From Climacteris rufus (lineage: Eukaryota; Chordata; Aves; Passeriformes; Climacteridae), in the NCBI GenBank assembly GCA_013398175.1, contig VZRZ01004849.1, forward strand, positions 1 through 64,000: a stretch of DNA of 64,000 bases. Reading direction: 5' to 3'. Shown piece by piece: positions 32,901 through 45,915 of the stretch. Numbering within the stretch: the stretch's first letter is position 1; every line of letters starts with the position of its first letter. Under the pieces are notes generated by a model. It worked only from the letters and a program-made list of their open reading frames with translations. It did not search any database and was not told the DNA's origin. Both the position numbers and the translations under genes were made by a program.

Positions 32901-35900
32901 TAGGGGCTGGTCTCTGCACTGTGTTAATTCCTGAGCTGTGCTCTGCCGTTACTTGGCTCACTGACAGTTGGCCATGGCCAAAATGGTGCTGTGGATCATG
33001 ATTACAATTTAACAGTGTAGCTGATGGCATTTGGGCTCCTGGGGATGTTCCTTGGCACTGTTTAATTTATAAGCATAAATTGAACCTGTGTCTTTTCAGT
33101 AGCAGAGTGATGCTAAATATTTCAAATAGGATATTTTATTTTCTTAGACTCCAGATCTTTGACATGCTGGTTTTTACATGAATCTGATTTATGTTTTAGG
33201 AGAGTGCTTTTAGTATAGTTGCTGAAGAAATGTAAACCTTGGACTGTCAGATAATAATGATGAATAAAGACTCTGTAGTTTGTTTTTTAAAAAAACCAAC
33301 ACAGTTTTAAAGACATTGTTACAGTTCTTAATGTCAGAGTAAGATTTAAATGTGAAGTTGTACATATGTAACAGTACAGGCCAGCTTATACTCTTAACTT
33401 TTGTAGCTTCTGCAGTTTTTTGTGATTAACGGGGTTTTTTCCTTAGTCTTTTATTTTCACTGTTTTGCATGAGCTACCATTGTGTCACCTTAGTAAAGCA
33501 TTCATTACAGAGATGTATCTAACATCTCATTTGCCTTTGAGAATCTTTCCTCCTGATGGGAACATGTGAGAAGGAAGAACCACCCTGCCTGACTTTCAGA
33601 TTTCTCCGGCCGGCTTTACAGAACGATCAGTCGAACAATTTGTTCTGGAGGATTGCCACAAATAAGGCCTGGCAGCTGGAGCCAGCCTGCTGTGTGCATT
33701 GCATGAACATTAAAGCTCTTCTGTCTTTCTCTTCAAGCAGAAACTGCTTTGAAATTGTAGTAAAAATTCTCCTTATGTCCTTTTGTGTCTGTATGATGTT
33801 TCCCCTGTTCACCCTGCCACAGTTTCCTTGTGTCTTATACCTAAAAGCTTCCATGGATGTTTTGATTAAATTAACAAAGTATATTGGCTGTGATAAGATG
33901 GCACTCTTCAGTGGAAAGGAGAAGACTTTTTGGCCAACTCTGCTAGGAGTAGTTTCTTTGCACAGTCATTTTTGGGAACAAGGAGTACAAGGCAAGATGC
34001 AGTCTTTTGAACCTATGCCTTCTCAAATGGGCCAACTTAATGAAATAGTAAAACAGAATTAAATAACACTGCTAGATACAGTTGCCATTGTGGTTTGCAT
34101 AGCAGCAGAATAGCAGTGAAAAATAAATTGTTAATATCAGCAGATAACAAGTTTAGTGGTGTCATTGCTTTATTTTTTGCAGATTAGGCTGTGTGCTCAT
34201 AAAAAAAACCAAAGAAAGCAAATCTTTTGCAGAATAGTAATTTAAATCTGTCCAGTGAGTTAGAAACCCTGGGTCGTGAGTACTCCAAAGTCTTAATAAC
34301 TGAAGGTAACACTGAAGTTAATTCCCCTTTCCTCTCCTGGGGCTGAATATAACTGGGCAGCAGCTCAGTACCACCATCAGTTAAACTGCACAGATACAAA
34401 CACCTGAAGCATTGTATGCAGTAAACTGCAGCAAAGCCAGCTCAGTTCTTCCTGCAGGGAAGGTCTGCTTGTTTCAGTCATGATTTGTGCCACAAGCTTT
34501 TATAGCAGCACTGCAAAAATCTTACAGAAATTGTATTAAAGATCAGCCACCCTTAAACATATTTTGCTTCCAGCTGTGAGCAGATTTCTCAGAAGTCCAG
34601 TGAGTGTTGTGTGAGCTTCCTGATTGTCTTAAAATATGTCCTTAATTGTGTCTATTATTATAATAAAGCTGTTCCTTGGGTGTGTACAGAGCAACAAACA
34701 GCCTGTGATGAATTGCGTGTTGGGGCCCAGGCTCTAGCACTTAGTAATTCGTGAGCCATTGTGTCTCCAGAAGCAAAAAGACAGTTCCTCTCCAGAGAGC
34801 ACACTTTAAGTGTTCAAACAGGTACATTAAACTTTTACACTTGACTAATAAATTATGTGGAAGAGGATCTGCCTCTTTGCAGCTACTTTTTACCTGCTCC
34901 AGCCACCACCACAAATCACCAGGCAGATCAGCAGCTCCCTGAGACTATTCAGGTACCTTCTGGCCATGTCCTGAGGGTTGGTGCTCACAAGCTCCCTTGT
35001 TCAGGATTGTTCCCCCAACAGAGGGATAGTTCTTCTAAAGGTGGCTGTCACACAAACCAACCATCCTAAATTAAGTATTTTTTTTTCTTTTTTTTTAGAT
35101 CCATGATTGAAGTGGAAACAAAATAGCATTGGAAAGGGCTTGGTTACCATTTTTTGTGCTCAGGCAAAGTGTAATAAGGCACTTGTGAGCTGGAGAATGA
35201 ATGTACCAGGCAAGAGCATACACAAAGTGTGGACATCAAAGTAAAAGCTGCCTTTCTCTAAGTGAGACAGGTTTAAAATAAATCAAGATAATCTGTTTTC
35301 CTCATTCAGCCTGTTGTGGGTGTTGCTGAATTCGCAGTAACATATCCAAGCAGCATCATCTAAGAGGATCATCTCTGGATTGACAGAACTGGGAGTGGAA
35401 TTGGGATCAGTTAGATCAGGAAAAGACACAGTCCTTGAGTAGAACCCTGTTAGCTTTGGCTGTCCCAAAGTGGTATCAGTTTAGAGAACAAGATTTAAGA
35501 AGGATTCATGATGGGCTGCTCAGCATTTTCTCAGCCAGAGTAATTAGGTTAGTCCAAAAACCAGTTTTGATTAAGCACTTTCTCATGACAAGAGTGTTTT
35601 TTGTGAGGAAAATAAAGTATTTCAGTCCCCAAACCAAAATTGTTCTTTTCCAAATGATGCTAATACAAGTATTACACATCATACAATGATTAAGCTGAAC
35701 TTTTGCTATGATTGGCTCTGGCTGAGGTTTTCCTTTCTTTTTGGACTACAGGCAAGCACTTCCAGGATTTCTCACTCTTGTTTTTTCACTTTTTTTTTTT
35801 TTTCATTTCATTTGAGAGATTTTCTCAAAAGTTTGCTCAAAGTGCTCTTTTGGCTTTGTGATCTCCAGTAAACCCAGCATTTTGACCAATATTGTGTACT

Positions 35901-38900
35901 GCCAGATGCACTCAGCACACTACCAGGCCTCCATGGCAGTAATTAACAACAGATCCTAATTTTCTTCAGTCTGGATGATCTCTGATATCATCATGGGAGT
36001 GGTGAGTGCTGACTAGGAAAACAACCATATGGCAGCCTGGCACAACTGCTCAACATGAGCATCTCTGTTTTTTGGTCTTGTTGACCAGACTATCAGGTTT
36101 TTCAGCTCTGTGAAGGGCAGCAGAGTGGAGCTAGATGTGAGCAAATCCCCCTGGAAGGGGGGAGGTATTATGAAAAATTTGTTACTTTACAATTGTTCCT
36201 TCTCCTGAAGGTGTAAGCTCTCGTGTGAGGAAAATAGTCCTCATGTTTGAAATTCCTGATTTCTTAGAGGATATTCAGTTAACTAGCTGCTGTGTGCTGA
36301 GAAAACAGAGTAACAATCCTGAGACGATGTTCTGGTTTTTTAGGACAGAATTCATCTGTTCCACTTTATGATTCTCAGATACCTGAACCTGAGCTCATCA
36401 CTTTTGGCTCCCTTTGTAATGCAAGGAGAGAAGTGTGTGCTGCTGAGTGCAATTCACAGAGGTGTGAAATAGGTCAGGGGAACGACTGTGGCACTGCCTG
36501 TTTCTTTCCATGCACTTACATCAAGATATGCAGCTGAACCTGGGGAGCAGAGTTTTGTCTCAGAAACTCAGATCTGTGTTACAAGATTGGGCTCAAATTC
36601 CTGGTTGTATATCCGCTCTCTGACAAGGACAGACATTTGCTAACACTTCTTCAGAAACAGCAGGCTTTTTCTGAGTCCTGAGAGGATCAGGTCAGGACTA
36701 AAACCTCTGAAAGGCTGAGAAAAGCTGTTTACTCCTAGAAGCAGAGAAAGAACCTACATTTCCTAATGAAATTTCTGGTAATGTTTTCATGCTGCCCTGA
36801 ATTTTGAGTCGATTCAGACATCCATTTACCAATTACCAGCTGGTAGTAGCACTAAATTGAGTGTAACCGTCATGATCAGATAAGCTGTGAGTGTTTATTC
36901 TTTCCGTGCATCCTTTCTTCATTATTCAGTAGTACTTTGTGATGCTGTACTTTAGCTGCCCGATGTAATTTGTGTGAGTGTGCATATTACATCTTTTCAC
37001 AGGCGTGGGGTTGATGTGCAGTGTCAGAGCTGAGAAGGTTCATTGCTTGTTGTTGTTGTTTGTGACAGTACTGCTTATGTTTAAAGATCTTCTTTTGATG
37101 TCTTTGAAATCATTTTACTCCTGAACTGTAGCTATTCTTGGGTCCTTCCGTATTTGTGTCTCATGAATCTGTTTCTAATGTTATTTTGCTTCTTATCTTC
37201 ACTGAGCTGTCAACATCTCTTCCTTCTAACAAACAGTGCTGCAATGACTTGCTATATTGTGATTTATCGAGTGCTGGGCACATCAAACAAGGCATTTATT
37301 ATAGCTTTGGAGTTCAATAATAGGGAGTTCAGATTCTGGGATTCAGCCTTCTTATCCTAAAGGCAAGTGTTAGTTCATCAGTGACTGTAATTCCAAAGGA
37401 CAAACTCCTAAATAGCCTTATGAATTCATGTCATATCATTTGGGACTGCTTTTAACCTTTTCCAAACCCTGAACTAGAGCTTCTAAGAAAAAGCAGACAG
37501 ACGAGGAGGAGGAGAACAATATGTTAGTTTAACTGTGTGCACACTGAAAGAAGATGGGGACTCAAGCCTGACCATCCCCCAGGGGAAAGGAGGACAGCCA
37601 GTGGAGCCTGTTCCATCAGTATTTGCTAAATGGACACTAAGATGAAGATGCCATAGGGTCAAAGGGACGCTATTACCTCGAACCTGATCTTTTGTTTTTA
37701 TGATAATCTTGATGGGAATTACAAGACCTAAGACAGTCACACCTGACTTGGTTGCATGCAGCCTTTTAAACAGCTGGCCTGCTCTTTTGGGCATCTCTGG
37801 TTACCTGTGGTATTGATGAGGATTGTAACAAGTATTGGCAAGGCTTTGAATAACAAAGCCCAGCTCACTAATCCTTCTTGTGTCCTTGCATGAAGGTGAT
37901 GTGGTGCTAAAGGTTTTGGTAAAACTGTGATGTGGACCAAAGTCACTGTGTGATCTGTTTGCTGTTGGTGTAGCATGAGGAGAAGAAGAACTTGGAAGTC
38001 ACAAGCATTACCTTCACGTAAGTTTTAAACTAATAAAGACTAGTGCCAAATCCATTGGCCAACAGTTCGAAAAATCACTTTAGCCACTGAAACATCACCG
38101 TGGTCAGCTTAGCCCTTGCTGTTCAGGACATTTGGACAACTCCAGCTTGGTGGTGTTTCCACTGGTGCTATAAATCCGAATGCAGTGCTTCTGCTCCCTG
38201 CTCTCAGCTGCCGTGTGATGGCTGCTGTTATTATACAGTGGCCATCTATTATTCAAGCTATTCAGCTGCACAGTATCCAGCTATTTCTCTTGCACACTGA
38301 AAATTGCTGTCAAGTGTCCCGTTGTTTCAGCCAGGTTTGCTCCTTGGTAGTGAAAAACAGCAATTGCCTTTGACATCAGAGCGCTGTGTCAACTGCCTCG
38401 CAATTTTGAGGCTCATCCCACGTTCCTAGCAGGGTGGTGTGTTGTACTTCTCTGCAGAAAACTGTGTTTAGAAAAACTGAAAGTTCCAAAGCCAACACGG
38501 AATGCTGCAGTGAGCAGGACCAAACAAGCAGGGAGAAACAGCTCCATGCAACTGTAGAACAGCCTGTTTTAGTTCTGCCTGCATTGACCAGCCCACAACT
38601 CCTATTGGCACCTGCCCTGGAGTCTGTCAGTCTGTGCCACAGACAGAACACGCTGTCCCCTGTGCTGAGCAGCCTCTCTGTTGTTGTGTGCTTATATTCA
38701 CCCTGTGCTGCTTGTCAGCCCACAAACCACTTGCCTAACACCTCATTACCATCCAGGTGCCCAGGCCAAGGGGTCTTCTGTCCCAAGAAAGGTCTCCATT
38801 ACCATCAGAATTGTGCTGGCCCTTCTAGGAATCCCTCTGCCTTTCAATAAAACCAGTTAACTTTGGGAAAGCTGCTGAATGGCAGTTTGTGGGAACTGAC

Positions 38901-39000
38901 AGCTAGATCTGGACATATTCAGCGTGTACCCATGAGAATCTTAGCATAACAACAAGGCAAGAATCCAAAATAGCAGAGGCAAAGAATGTCCACCTGTGAG
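26961..39000. other. Intergenic unique sequence, no supported gene
   Basis: About 12 kb of mainly AT-rich unique sequence. I found no exon with recognisable protein similarity, tRNA, rRNA or clear transposon. Open frames of 150-168 codons at 31,433-31,885 (-) and 33,556-34,062 (+) resemble no family I know. A cluster of GGATTA sites lies at 31,945-32,058 and a 12-bp palindrome around CAGCTG at 36,834-36,845. Confidence 0.7.
27038..27043 (+). terminator. Candidate distal polyadenylation signal AATAAA
   Basis: A second canonical hexamer 1.2 kb after the stop, beyond a CR1 fragment. Use is unknown. Confidence 0.25.
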
Positions 39001-39043
39001 CAGGAGGTTGTTTTCTTTTAGAGTGTATATCAGTTGTGCCCAG

Positions 39044-39116
39044 CCAATAATGTGTAATGTAGTAACTTAGAAGCCAATGAGAGAATAATACAGATAGCAA
39101 TAGGGTTTTATAAAAG
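39044..39116 (+). promoter_or_regulatory. Core-promoter-like arrangement: two CCAAT boxes and TATAAAAG
   Basis: CCAAT at 39,044 and 39,074 precede TATAAAAGGGG at 39,109. The spacing is what one expects of a TATA promoter, or of the U3 region of an LTR. A start site would fall near 39,140. No transcript evidence is available, and such matches also occur by chance in AT-rich DNA. Confidence 0.35.
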
Positions 39117-39136
39117 GGGCTGTAATTAATTAGTAA

Positions 39137-39259
39137 ATGGAGATTTTTGGGCTTATGCTTATGGAAAAAATGTCGTGTTGTCCGTCTCTACTTGCGACAG
39201 CAGTTTTGTTTGCTTTGCTGGGCTGTGCAGGGAAAGAGTGGGAGGAAGGCAAAAACACA
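39137..39259 (+). other. Candidate first exon with signal-peptide-like frame, unproven
   Basis: The frame opens with ATGs at 39,137, 39,155 and 39,161. It includes a hydrophobic stretch of SLLATAVLFALLGCAG type followed by charged residues (KEWEEGKN), and runs into a good donor, ACA|GTGAGT, at 39,260. The stretch keeps three CpGs in otherwise CpG-poor sequence. No partner exon was identified downstream and I recognise no family. It could be a small secreted-protein gene, part of an LTR, or chance. Confidence 0.2.
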
Positions 39260-39342
39260 GTGAGTTTGTATATCCTAGTTTCTAATTTCTTGCTTTTTAT
39301 AAGTTTGACTTTTTCATAGTTTGGTACTGGGGGAGAACACAT

Positions 39343-39448
39343 GACCATAGAACTATAGCATGGTTTGGGTTGGCACCTTTACAGGTCATTTAGACCAAGC
39401 CCCATGCCATGGGCAGGGACATCTTCCACTAGATCAGTTTGCCCTTGT
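39343..39448 (-). mobile_element. CR1 LINE 3' end fragment, antisense
   Basis: ACCATAGAACTATAGCATGG followed by TTTGGGTTGG, CCATGGGCAGGGACATCTTC and CACTAGATCAG is the reverse complement of the CR1 3' terminus. Only about 100 bases are recognisable, the usual severe 5' truncation. Confidence 0.9.
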
Positions 39449-42400
39449 GTGGTGCTTGACTTGACAGCCTCCTGTTTGGATTCAGTGCACTCAAAGGAGA
39501 CTGTATTTAGTAATCAGATCCAGCCCAAATTTCCACCCGATGAGTAAAACAGAGACTCTCATGAAAGCCTTCTCGTGTATTTGAATGTCTTACAACAGCC
39601 ATATTGTTTTCAAAGAATTTTTGCTATTTTCTACCTGCTTCTTTTCTCCTTTAAGCAAAAGTACCCTCCTAGATGACAATTATAATGGGTTTAATTTCAT
39701 AATAGAAATTACACTACTCCATGTAGCAGTGTTTGGCCATCATATCAACACAGGGATTTACCCACTTGCCCAGGTGCTTGTTGGTAGCATCCCTGTGACT
39801 GTGAATTAAAATAAACAATCACCCAGCACTACATTGTTAGTTATGGAAGGGGCATTAAGGCCCTAATTGGATGTGGAGTGCATAAATTTGACTGGCATGA
39901 GTAGGAAATGCCTCAGGAAGCTGACAATCCATCTCTACAATGTTGCTTCTCAAAAAGTCTAATTAGAGATAGCAGTTGGGTCCTTTGAATTTTTTTTCCA
40001 TGTGCACTCTAAGCAACATGAAACCAATTAACTTCCTTACTGCATTGATACATTACTTTATGTACAGAACATAGTGATAGAAGACATTTCCATTTGAATT
40101 CTTGCCTTTTGGCCTTTAACTGAAAACCAGATAGTTGCAATTTATTGGACAATTAGAAATTATATAGGAACGCAATTTTTTATCTTTTTTCTACCAGAAA
40201 GGAAACCCTAGACCTTTCTACTTCTAGAAACTTTTTTTATACAGAGCTTGTGATTTCTCAGCAATTTTCTAAAACCTGATAAGGATGCACATTAATTAAG
40301 TTTAGATGAAGGAAACTTCTTTGCATTAATCTCTGAGTCTGACTGCTATTCTGTACAAAAAGCTGTCCTGGTTGGGAGTAGGTATTTAACCAGGATTTTG
40401 TTTGGAGTCAAGGAAACATGCAGGCTTGATTCTGGGCACTGGGCACATTCACACACAGGATGAGCTGTTAACTAAAAATAAGTGTCTTGATCCAGCTTGG
40501 CATGATGAATAAATTTAGCTTTTCCTGTTCTGGCCTTCTTCACTTTGGGTAGGACTTATTTCTCAAGGAAAGTTGTATAAAGCTAAAAATTAAAGTTTTA
40601 TGATGATTCTAATTACATTACCCTAATGAAGAGAAATACCCAGTTGAGGCTGGTGGGGGTTTGGGAGGAGGCAGGAACAGATGTATCTCAAGACATTTAC
40701 TCCAAGCCTTACTTTCTTTATCAGTCCTTCATTCAAGGCTCATAAATCAAGAAGAACAACCATGATGATTTCTGTGAAACAGTGTCTGGGAAAAATAAAC
40801 AGAGGCAGAGGCTGAAATACCTGTCACTGTCTAGGTTTAGATTTATGGTGTTACAGACCCCAAACCACCCTGATCGTGGCCTCACAGAAGGAGGAAGAGG
40901 CTGTCTGCTCCCATTGTTGGACCCTTCCCAGTTGTTACCACAGCTCTGATAGACATCCAGAGCCAGCTCTCTGTTCAGATATCACCCCCAGACAGACACA
41001 GCTGACTGAGAAACCACTTTTTCTATTGCTCAGTAAAGCAATGCAGGGCAGCTGTACTTTATTGTCCCCATAAACTGTGCTGAGGTCCTTGGCAGAGGAT
41101 TAGAGCCCAACATGAGCCCTCAGCATTTGCAGCAACGTGGTCCAACCTTTGCAAGTGCTGGATTTGGGGAGTGTGACCCCATCCCCATGATCTCTTTCCA
41201 GGGATGTAACCTCCTTTTCCCTCTGGAAAATCAGCTCTTTTCATCTCCTCTCTCACCTCTCCTGTCCCTCCAGCAGCCACTGAACCACTCTGTGGTACCG
41301 ACTCCCTACCCAAGGACAGGGAGCAGAAGGTGGCAAGGGTGGGATGGCTGCTGTACCTAACACAGTGCAGGGGTGTTGGAGAACCAGAGACAGTAACTCA
41401 GCTGCTGCCAGGGGCATTTGAAGAGGTCCTGCCTGCAATGGCAGGAATTTGAGCAATTTCTGCTCTGCCATCTCCTCCTGGTGAACCTGCAGAGCAAAAT
41501 CAGCTGTGTTACACAGTTTGGCATGACAGTGTTGACAGCTGGGATTTTATTTTTTTTTGTAAGATGCTAAGAGAGTTGCAAGAAGGGGCAAAAACTTTTA
41601 AGCCAAGTTGGATTCAACATTACGGAAAATAACCTCAAAAGTCTCAGGAGGTTGAACTTAATGTCTTCATATTTATTGTCAAACCTGTGGGACGGATGAG
41701 AAGTGGATTTTCATACTGCATATACTCTGTACTGCAATACTTTTCTGTTAAGTCTGACTTGCATATGTACAGTGTTGCTCTGTGGTGCAAGAAATAGTTC
41801 TGTGGTACTGAGCACTATTTGAGGAGCTAGAGGGAGCTCTTAGACAAAGATATGTACTATTTCAGCCCTGCTTTTTGTCTTCAAAACAGTAATTTTAATA
41901 TCACCAACCTGTCATGTCTGTTGTTTTCCAAAATTATAATAACATTTAAAGATTTGGAGTAGGTTTTCTATGTAAGAAATTGGGTTTTGTTGAGTTTGTT
42001 TGCCTGTCCAATCTCCAGCAGAAGTTTGGGCCTGATATTCCTCCCCTGAAAATATTCCTGAAATATTCCTCCCCTGATAGAGGAATATTTCAGCTTCCCT
42101 CACAATAAATTCCTGCAACAGTGAAAAGGCAAATAACCCAGTGTATGCTTAAAAAAGAAAAAATCTAATTTCTAATTCTGAAGTCAGCAGGAGTGTATGT
42201 CAGGGGTGTTTTCCAGTGAGAAGTACATTTGCTCATGGGATGCTCTTGAGCTCAAGTGCCTGCTCCTAACAGCCTGACCCGAAGCTCTTTGCTGTCTGTG
42301 GGATGGCACTCATTGACTTTAACAGTTTGACCCCAATTATTTCCTGCTGGAGCTGTGGTTTCATACAGGAAGAATCCTGTGTCTGTTGTCTTGCAAAATT

Positions 42401-43491
42401 TGTGAAGGTTCTGTAGGTTTTCTCTTATCACAGCTTCTTCCTGCTCTCGCATTTGGATTTGGTAAAAAGATTTTGATGCTTTCTGAATCCTGAATTAGCA
42501 CTTACTTCTCTGTGTTCAGATTTCAGTGATTAGTGAAATAAACTCTACAGCATCTCACAAGCCCAACAGTGCTGCTGTTCCCAGTTTGCAGGTGGAAGAA
42601 CTGAGGTGCACTGTGAGTCACTACTGTATGTGGAAATATGCAGGATTTCTGTGGCAAAGCCACTGAAGTCCACCAAACCTTCCTATTTTCCTGCATTTGC
42701 TGTGTGGCTTGGATTATAGGGCTTGCAGGCTTTTAGATGTCTTTAGATGCATCAAGACTACAACTTGTGACCCTTTTACTTTCTGGTCAAGAATTTTGCT
42801 GTTTTATTTCTGAATATCAATATCTCCATGAAATTTAATGTACCAAAGACAAAACAAGCTCCCTGACTGCCCCATACCTCCAAATCCAGTTTATTGAACC
42901 AGATCAATAGTGAGATGCCTCAGATGGGTGTGATGGATTCATACCTGTACATCTTTTACAGCAAGCTGGTTCCTTGATCCAAAAATGCTGTCTCTTGAAC
43001 CTGGACTATTGGCATTTATAATTCAAGGCAGGATACATTTTTATGTGTGGAGATAATGGAGACCAAGTCTAAAAGATTTCTGCACAAAAGCAGAACTAAA
43101 ATCAAGTGGAGCATGGAGTCCTTTTCAGAAGAAATCAATGGCTCTTTCAGCTTCAGCTGCCCCATGTGCTGTCCCAGCCAGGTCTGTCTGTGCAGGAAGC
43201 TGTGATGCTGGGCAGATTCTCATGGGCAGAGGGCTAAGTCAAGTACCTGGTTTTGTGGAGGGTCAGGAAGAGCTGCCTGTGTGACTTCTCCATTGCCATG
43301 AACTCTCTTTCTCAGGGAAGAATTTGTTTGACAAAGCATCATTTGTAGGTTTCCATTTCAAAATAAATACATTTGGGGTGAAAAATATGAAAAAAAGAAA
43401 AGAGGAAATAATTAAAAATAACCAAACCAGAATAAAAGACTTTGGAAACGGTCTCATTTTTCCTTTTCAAAATGTTTCAAATAAACTTTTT
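39449..43491. other. Intergenic unique sequence
   Basis: AT-rich unique sequence with no supported gene. It contains a perfect 14-bp hairpin at 42,058-42,093. The stretch around 41,080-41,400 is somewhat GC-richer but unrecognised. Confidence 0.7.
42058..42093. repeat. Perfect 14-bp inverted repeat, 8-base loop
   Basis: CTGAAATATTCCTC (42,058-42,071) and its exact reverse complement (42,080-42,093) flank an 8-base loop. Immediately upstream, GATATTCCTCCCCTGAAAA repeats the arm and loop sequence in direct orientation. This suggests a local duplication plus inversion or template switch. Confidence 0.9.
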
Positions 43492-44098
43492 TCACCACCA
43501 CTCTCTGGACCTGGCCATTCAGACAGTGATTCAGCCAGTGAACAGCACACCCATCCACGCCCTGAGAAGCCAGTTTCTGCAAGAGAATGCTGTGGAAGAC
43601 AATATCAAGTGCTTTACTGTAGTCCAGGTAGACAACATCCACAGCCTGTCCCTCACCCACTGAGTGGGTCACCTTGTCACAGAAGGAGATCAGGTTGGTC
43701 AGGCAGGACCTGCCTTTCCCAAACCCCTGCTGGCTGGGCTGGATCCCCTGGTTGTCCCATACGTTCTGTGTGGTGGCACTCAAGATCATCTACTCCAGGA
43801 TCTTCCCTGGCACTGAGGTCAGGCTGTCAGGGCTGTAGTTCCCTGGATCCTCCTTCTGGACCTTCTTGTAGATGAGTATCACATTTGCTGACCTTCAGTC
43901 AGCTGGGACCTCCCCAGTTAGCCAGGACTGCTGGTCAGTGATGGAAGGTGTCTCACTGAGCACTTCTGGTAGCTCCCACAGCACCCTTGGGTGGATCCCA
44001 TCCAGCCAAGAGTTGTGTGTGTCTTTAGTGATGTACCAGGTCCCTGAGTTTTCCCCTTGGATTATGGGGGCTTCATTCTGCTCCCCAGCCCTATCTTC
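43492..44098 (-). mobile_element. CR1 LINE internal fragment with reverse-transcriptase remnant, antisense
   Basis: About 600 bases match, in reverse complement, the part of CR1 ORF2 encoding reverse transcriptase. On the minus strand a frame at 43,454-43,789 reads GFGKGRSCLTNLISF, then VDVVYLDYSKALDIV with the metal-binding D of block A (usual form FLDFSKAFD), then LLQKLASQG. The remaining RT blocks lie upstream in disrupted frames, so it is inactive. Neither the CR1 3' tail nor its 5' part is present. Confidence 0.92.
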
Positions 44099-45571
44099 AG
44101 GAGAGCTTCAGCTTGACACAAGGGATGCTGAACTTCAGCCATGAGAATTGAAATCAGTTTGAAATATTTGCTCTGGACGACCTGGAGAAGCAAGGTGTGG
44201 TTTTCCCTTTCCTGTCCCACAGGTGACTGTAGCAGGACCTGCTTTCTAGATGCTCTTTAGGAACATCAATCAGTAGCTTTGGTCTGTAGGGGAGCACGGA
44301 TGAAAATGAAATTTTCTTCCTTATCTGCAGTCAAAGATGCTTCAGTTGGCAGCTGTTGCTGAAGTCACTTCCAATCTCATCTTGCAGAAATATGCTGCTA
44401 GTTAACATGCACTGCCTTCCCATTACAGATGCAGCTGCCAGGAGCTGGGACTGGTCCCAGTGGCTAAACTGGCCACTGAGTCTGCAAGGTAATGTGTGTA
44501 CAGGACAAGAAAGGGAGAGTGAGAGGATGGGGGAATGTTTTTTACATGTGCACCTCATCCCAGACTGGGGACCATGGACCCAGCAAGGATTTTCTCTTTT
44601 GTTTGTTGCTGTCAAATCTGTTTTCCCCATAAGTGCCTGCCCAGGGACTGCCCCTCAGTGTGTGTTTGTGCAGGGCTCTGCATTTCTGCAGCACAGGAAA
44701 TGATGGCAGCAGTCTGGAGATTGTGTGGATAGCAGTCTCCACATGAAGCTCTGCCACAGGAGAGAGAGCCTGTGACAGCATTCCTCAGAGCTTCATCTGG
44801 GGACAAGATTTACAGGGGACAGGCCAAGATCCACCTGGATCAGCACCAGAAGCATATTCCCACATCCCCTGGTAAGGACAGAGCTATATAGCTGTATGAT
44901 CCTGCTTGTATCATGATGCATCTGGCCCTGTGGAAAGGTCAGGAGGATTCCCAGTGTCACTATAATTGTTTTCAGGCTGGTGGAGCATTGAAATTGTTCC
45001 CCAGCCCCAGATTTAATATTTTTAAAAATTCGTAGGCCTGGGATATCTGCCATTAAAAATCCCTGGCTGAAAAGCTCTTGCCAAGTTATTGTTTTCAGAT
45101 CAGGACAGGAGCCTTCTGAATTGTTTGTCTGTGCTAAAAATAACTTATTACACAAATATATGGTGTAAACAACTAATTTTGGGGAAAACTCTTAGAATGC
45201 AATTGTTGAGGGATACAAGCCAAGTGGTGAGGGCTTGAAGCTGCCCCAGAGGTTTGAGTCCATGAGTTCAGTAGAAAACAATGAAAATTATGTGGGGATC
45301 ATTTGACATATAGTTTAGATTTCTAAGATTTTGTGGCTGCAAGAGAAGCAGATGTCTAAGCTCTCATACCTGATGAAGATGAAGGCAAAAGAGTCACTGG
45401 AGATACCTGCTTTAAGCTGAATAGAATAATTCCCTAAACTCTTGTTGATTGAATATTAAGTATATTGAGGTCTTAGACACCTGGATTCCATGTACAGAGG
45501 TATAGGTAGTCACTTACATAAAGGTTCATTCTCTGGAGCTGAATTCTACTGTAATTTAATAGAAAATATAA
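44099..45571. other. Intergenic unique sequence
   Basis: No supported gene or repeat. Open frames of 80-120 codons on both strands overlap each other and match nothing I know. Confidence 0.65.
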
Positions 45572-45915
45572 CCTGGAGAGATTGAGATCAACAGTTGCTC
45601 AGCCTAAATATGAAAAGATTGAGAAGGAGTAGTGCTAGTCTTCAAATACACAGAGCACTGCTACCAAGAATAACTTATTTTTCAAATCCCTGGAGGATGT
45701 GATGAGAATGATGGATTTTGGTTGCAAGAAGAGAATTTAAAATCAACATTACAAAATACTTGGTAATGAAACACTGACTAGAGATTCACTGAGAAGGATG
45801 TAGAGCTGTCAGCATTTGAGATATTTGTCAACAAATATCTGCCAGAGGAGGTTGGTTTGGATTCCTTACAGTTCAGTGACTGAAAGATAAGGTCCCTTTA
45901 CTATTGCAGTATAAT
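45572..45915 (+). mobile_element. CR1-type LINE 3' fragment, very old, sense
   Basis: Blocks in order: TTGAGAAGGAGTAGTGCTAG, TCTTCAAATACAC, CAAGAAGAGAATTTAAAATC, GCCAGAGGAGGTTGG and AAGGTCCCTTT. They follow the 3' region of ancient amniote CR1 elements (TGGTCTTCAAATATG, GCAAGGGAGATTTAGGTT, AGAGAGGTTGTGGA, AGGTCCCTT). Divergence is high and boundaries are approximate. Confidence 0.6.

Noticed and set aside
38060..38070. GTTCGAA resembling a tRNA T-arm
   Set aside because: No A-box, acceptor stem or anticodon arm around it.
43324..43875. 183-codon + strand frame
   Set aside because: It is the antisense shadow of the CR1 reverse-transcriptase fragment.
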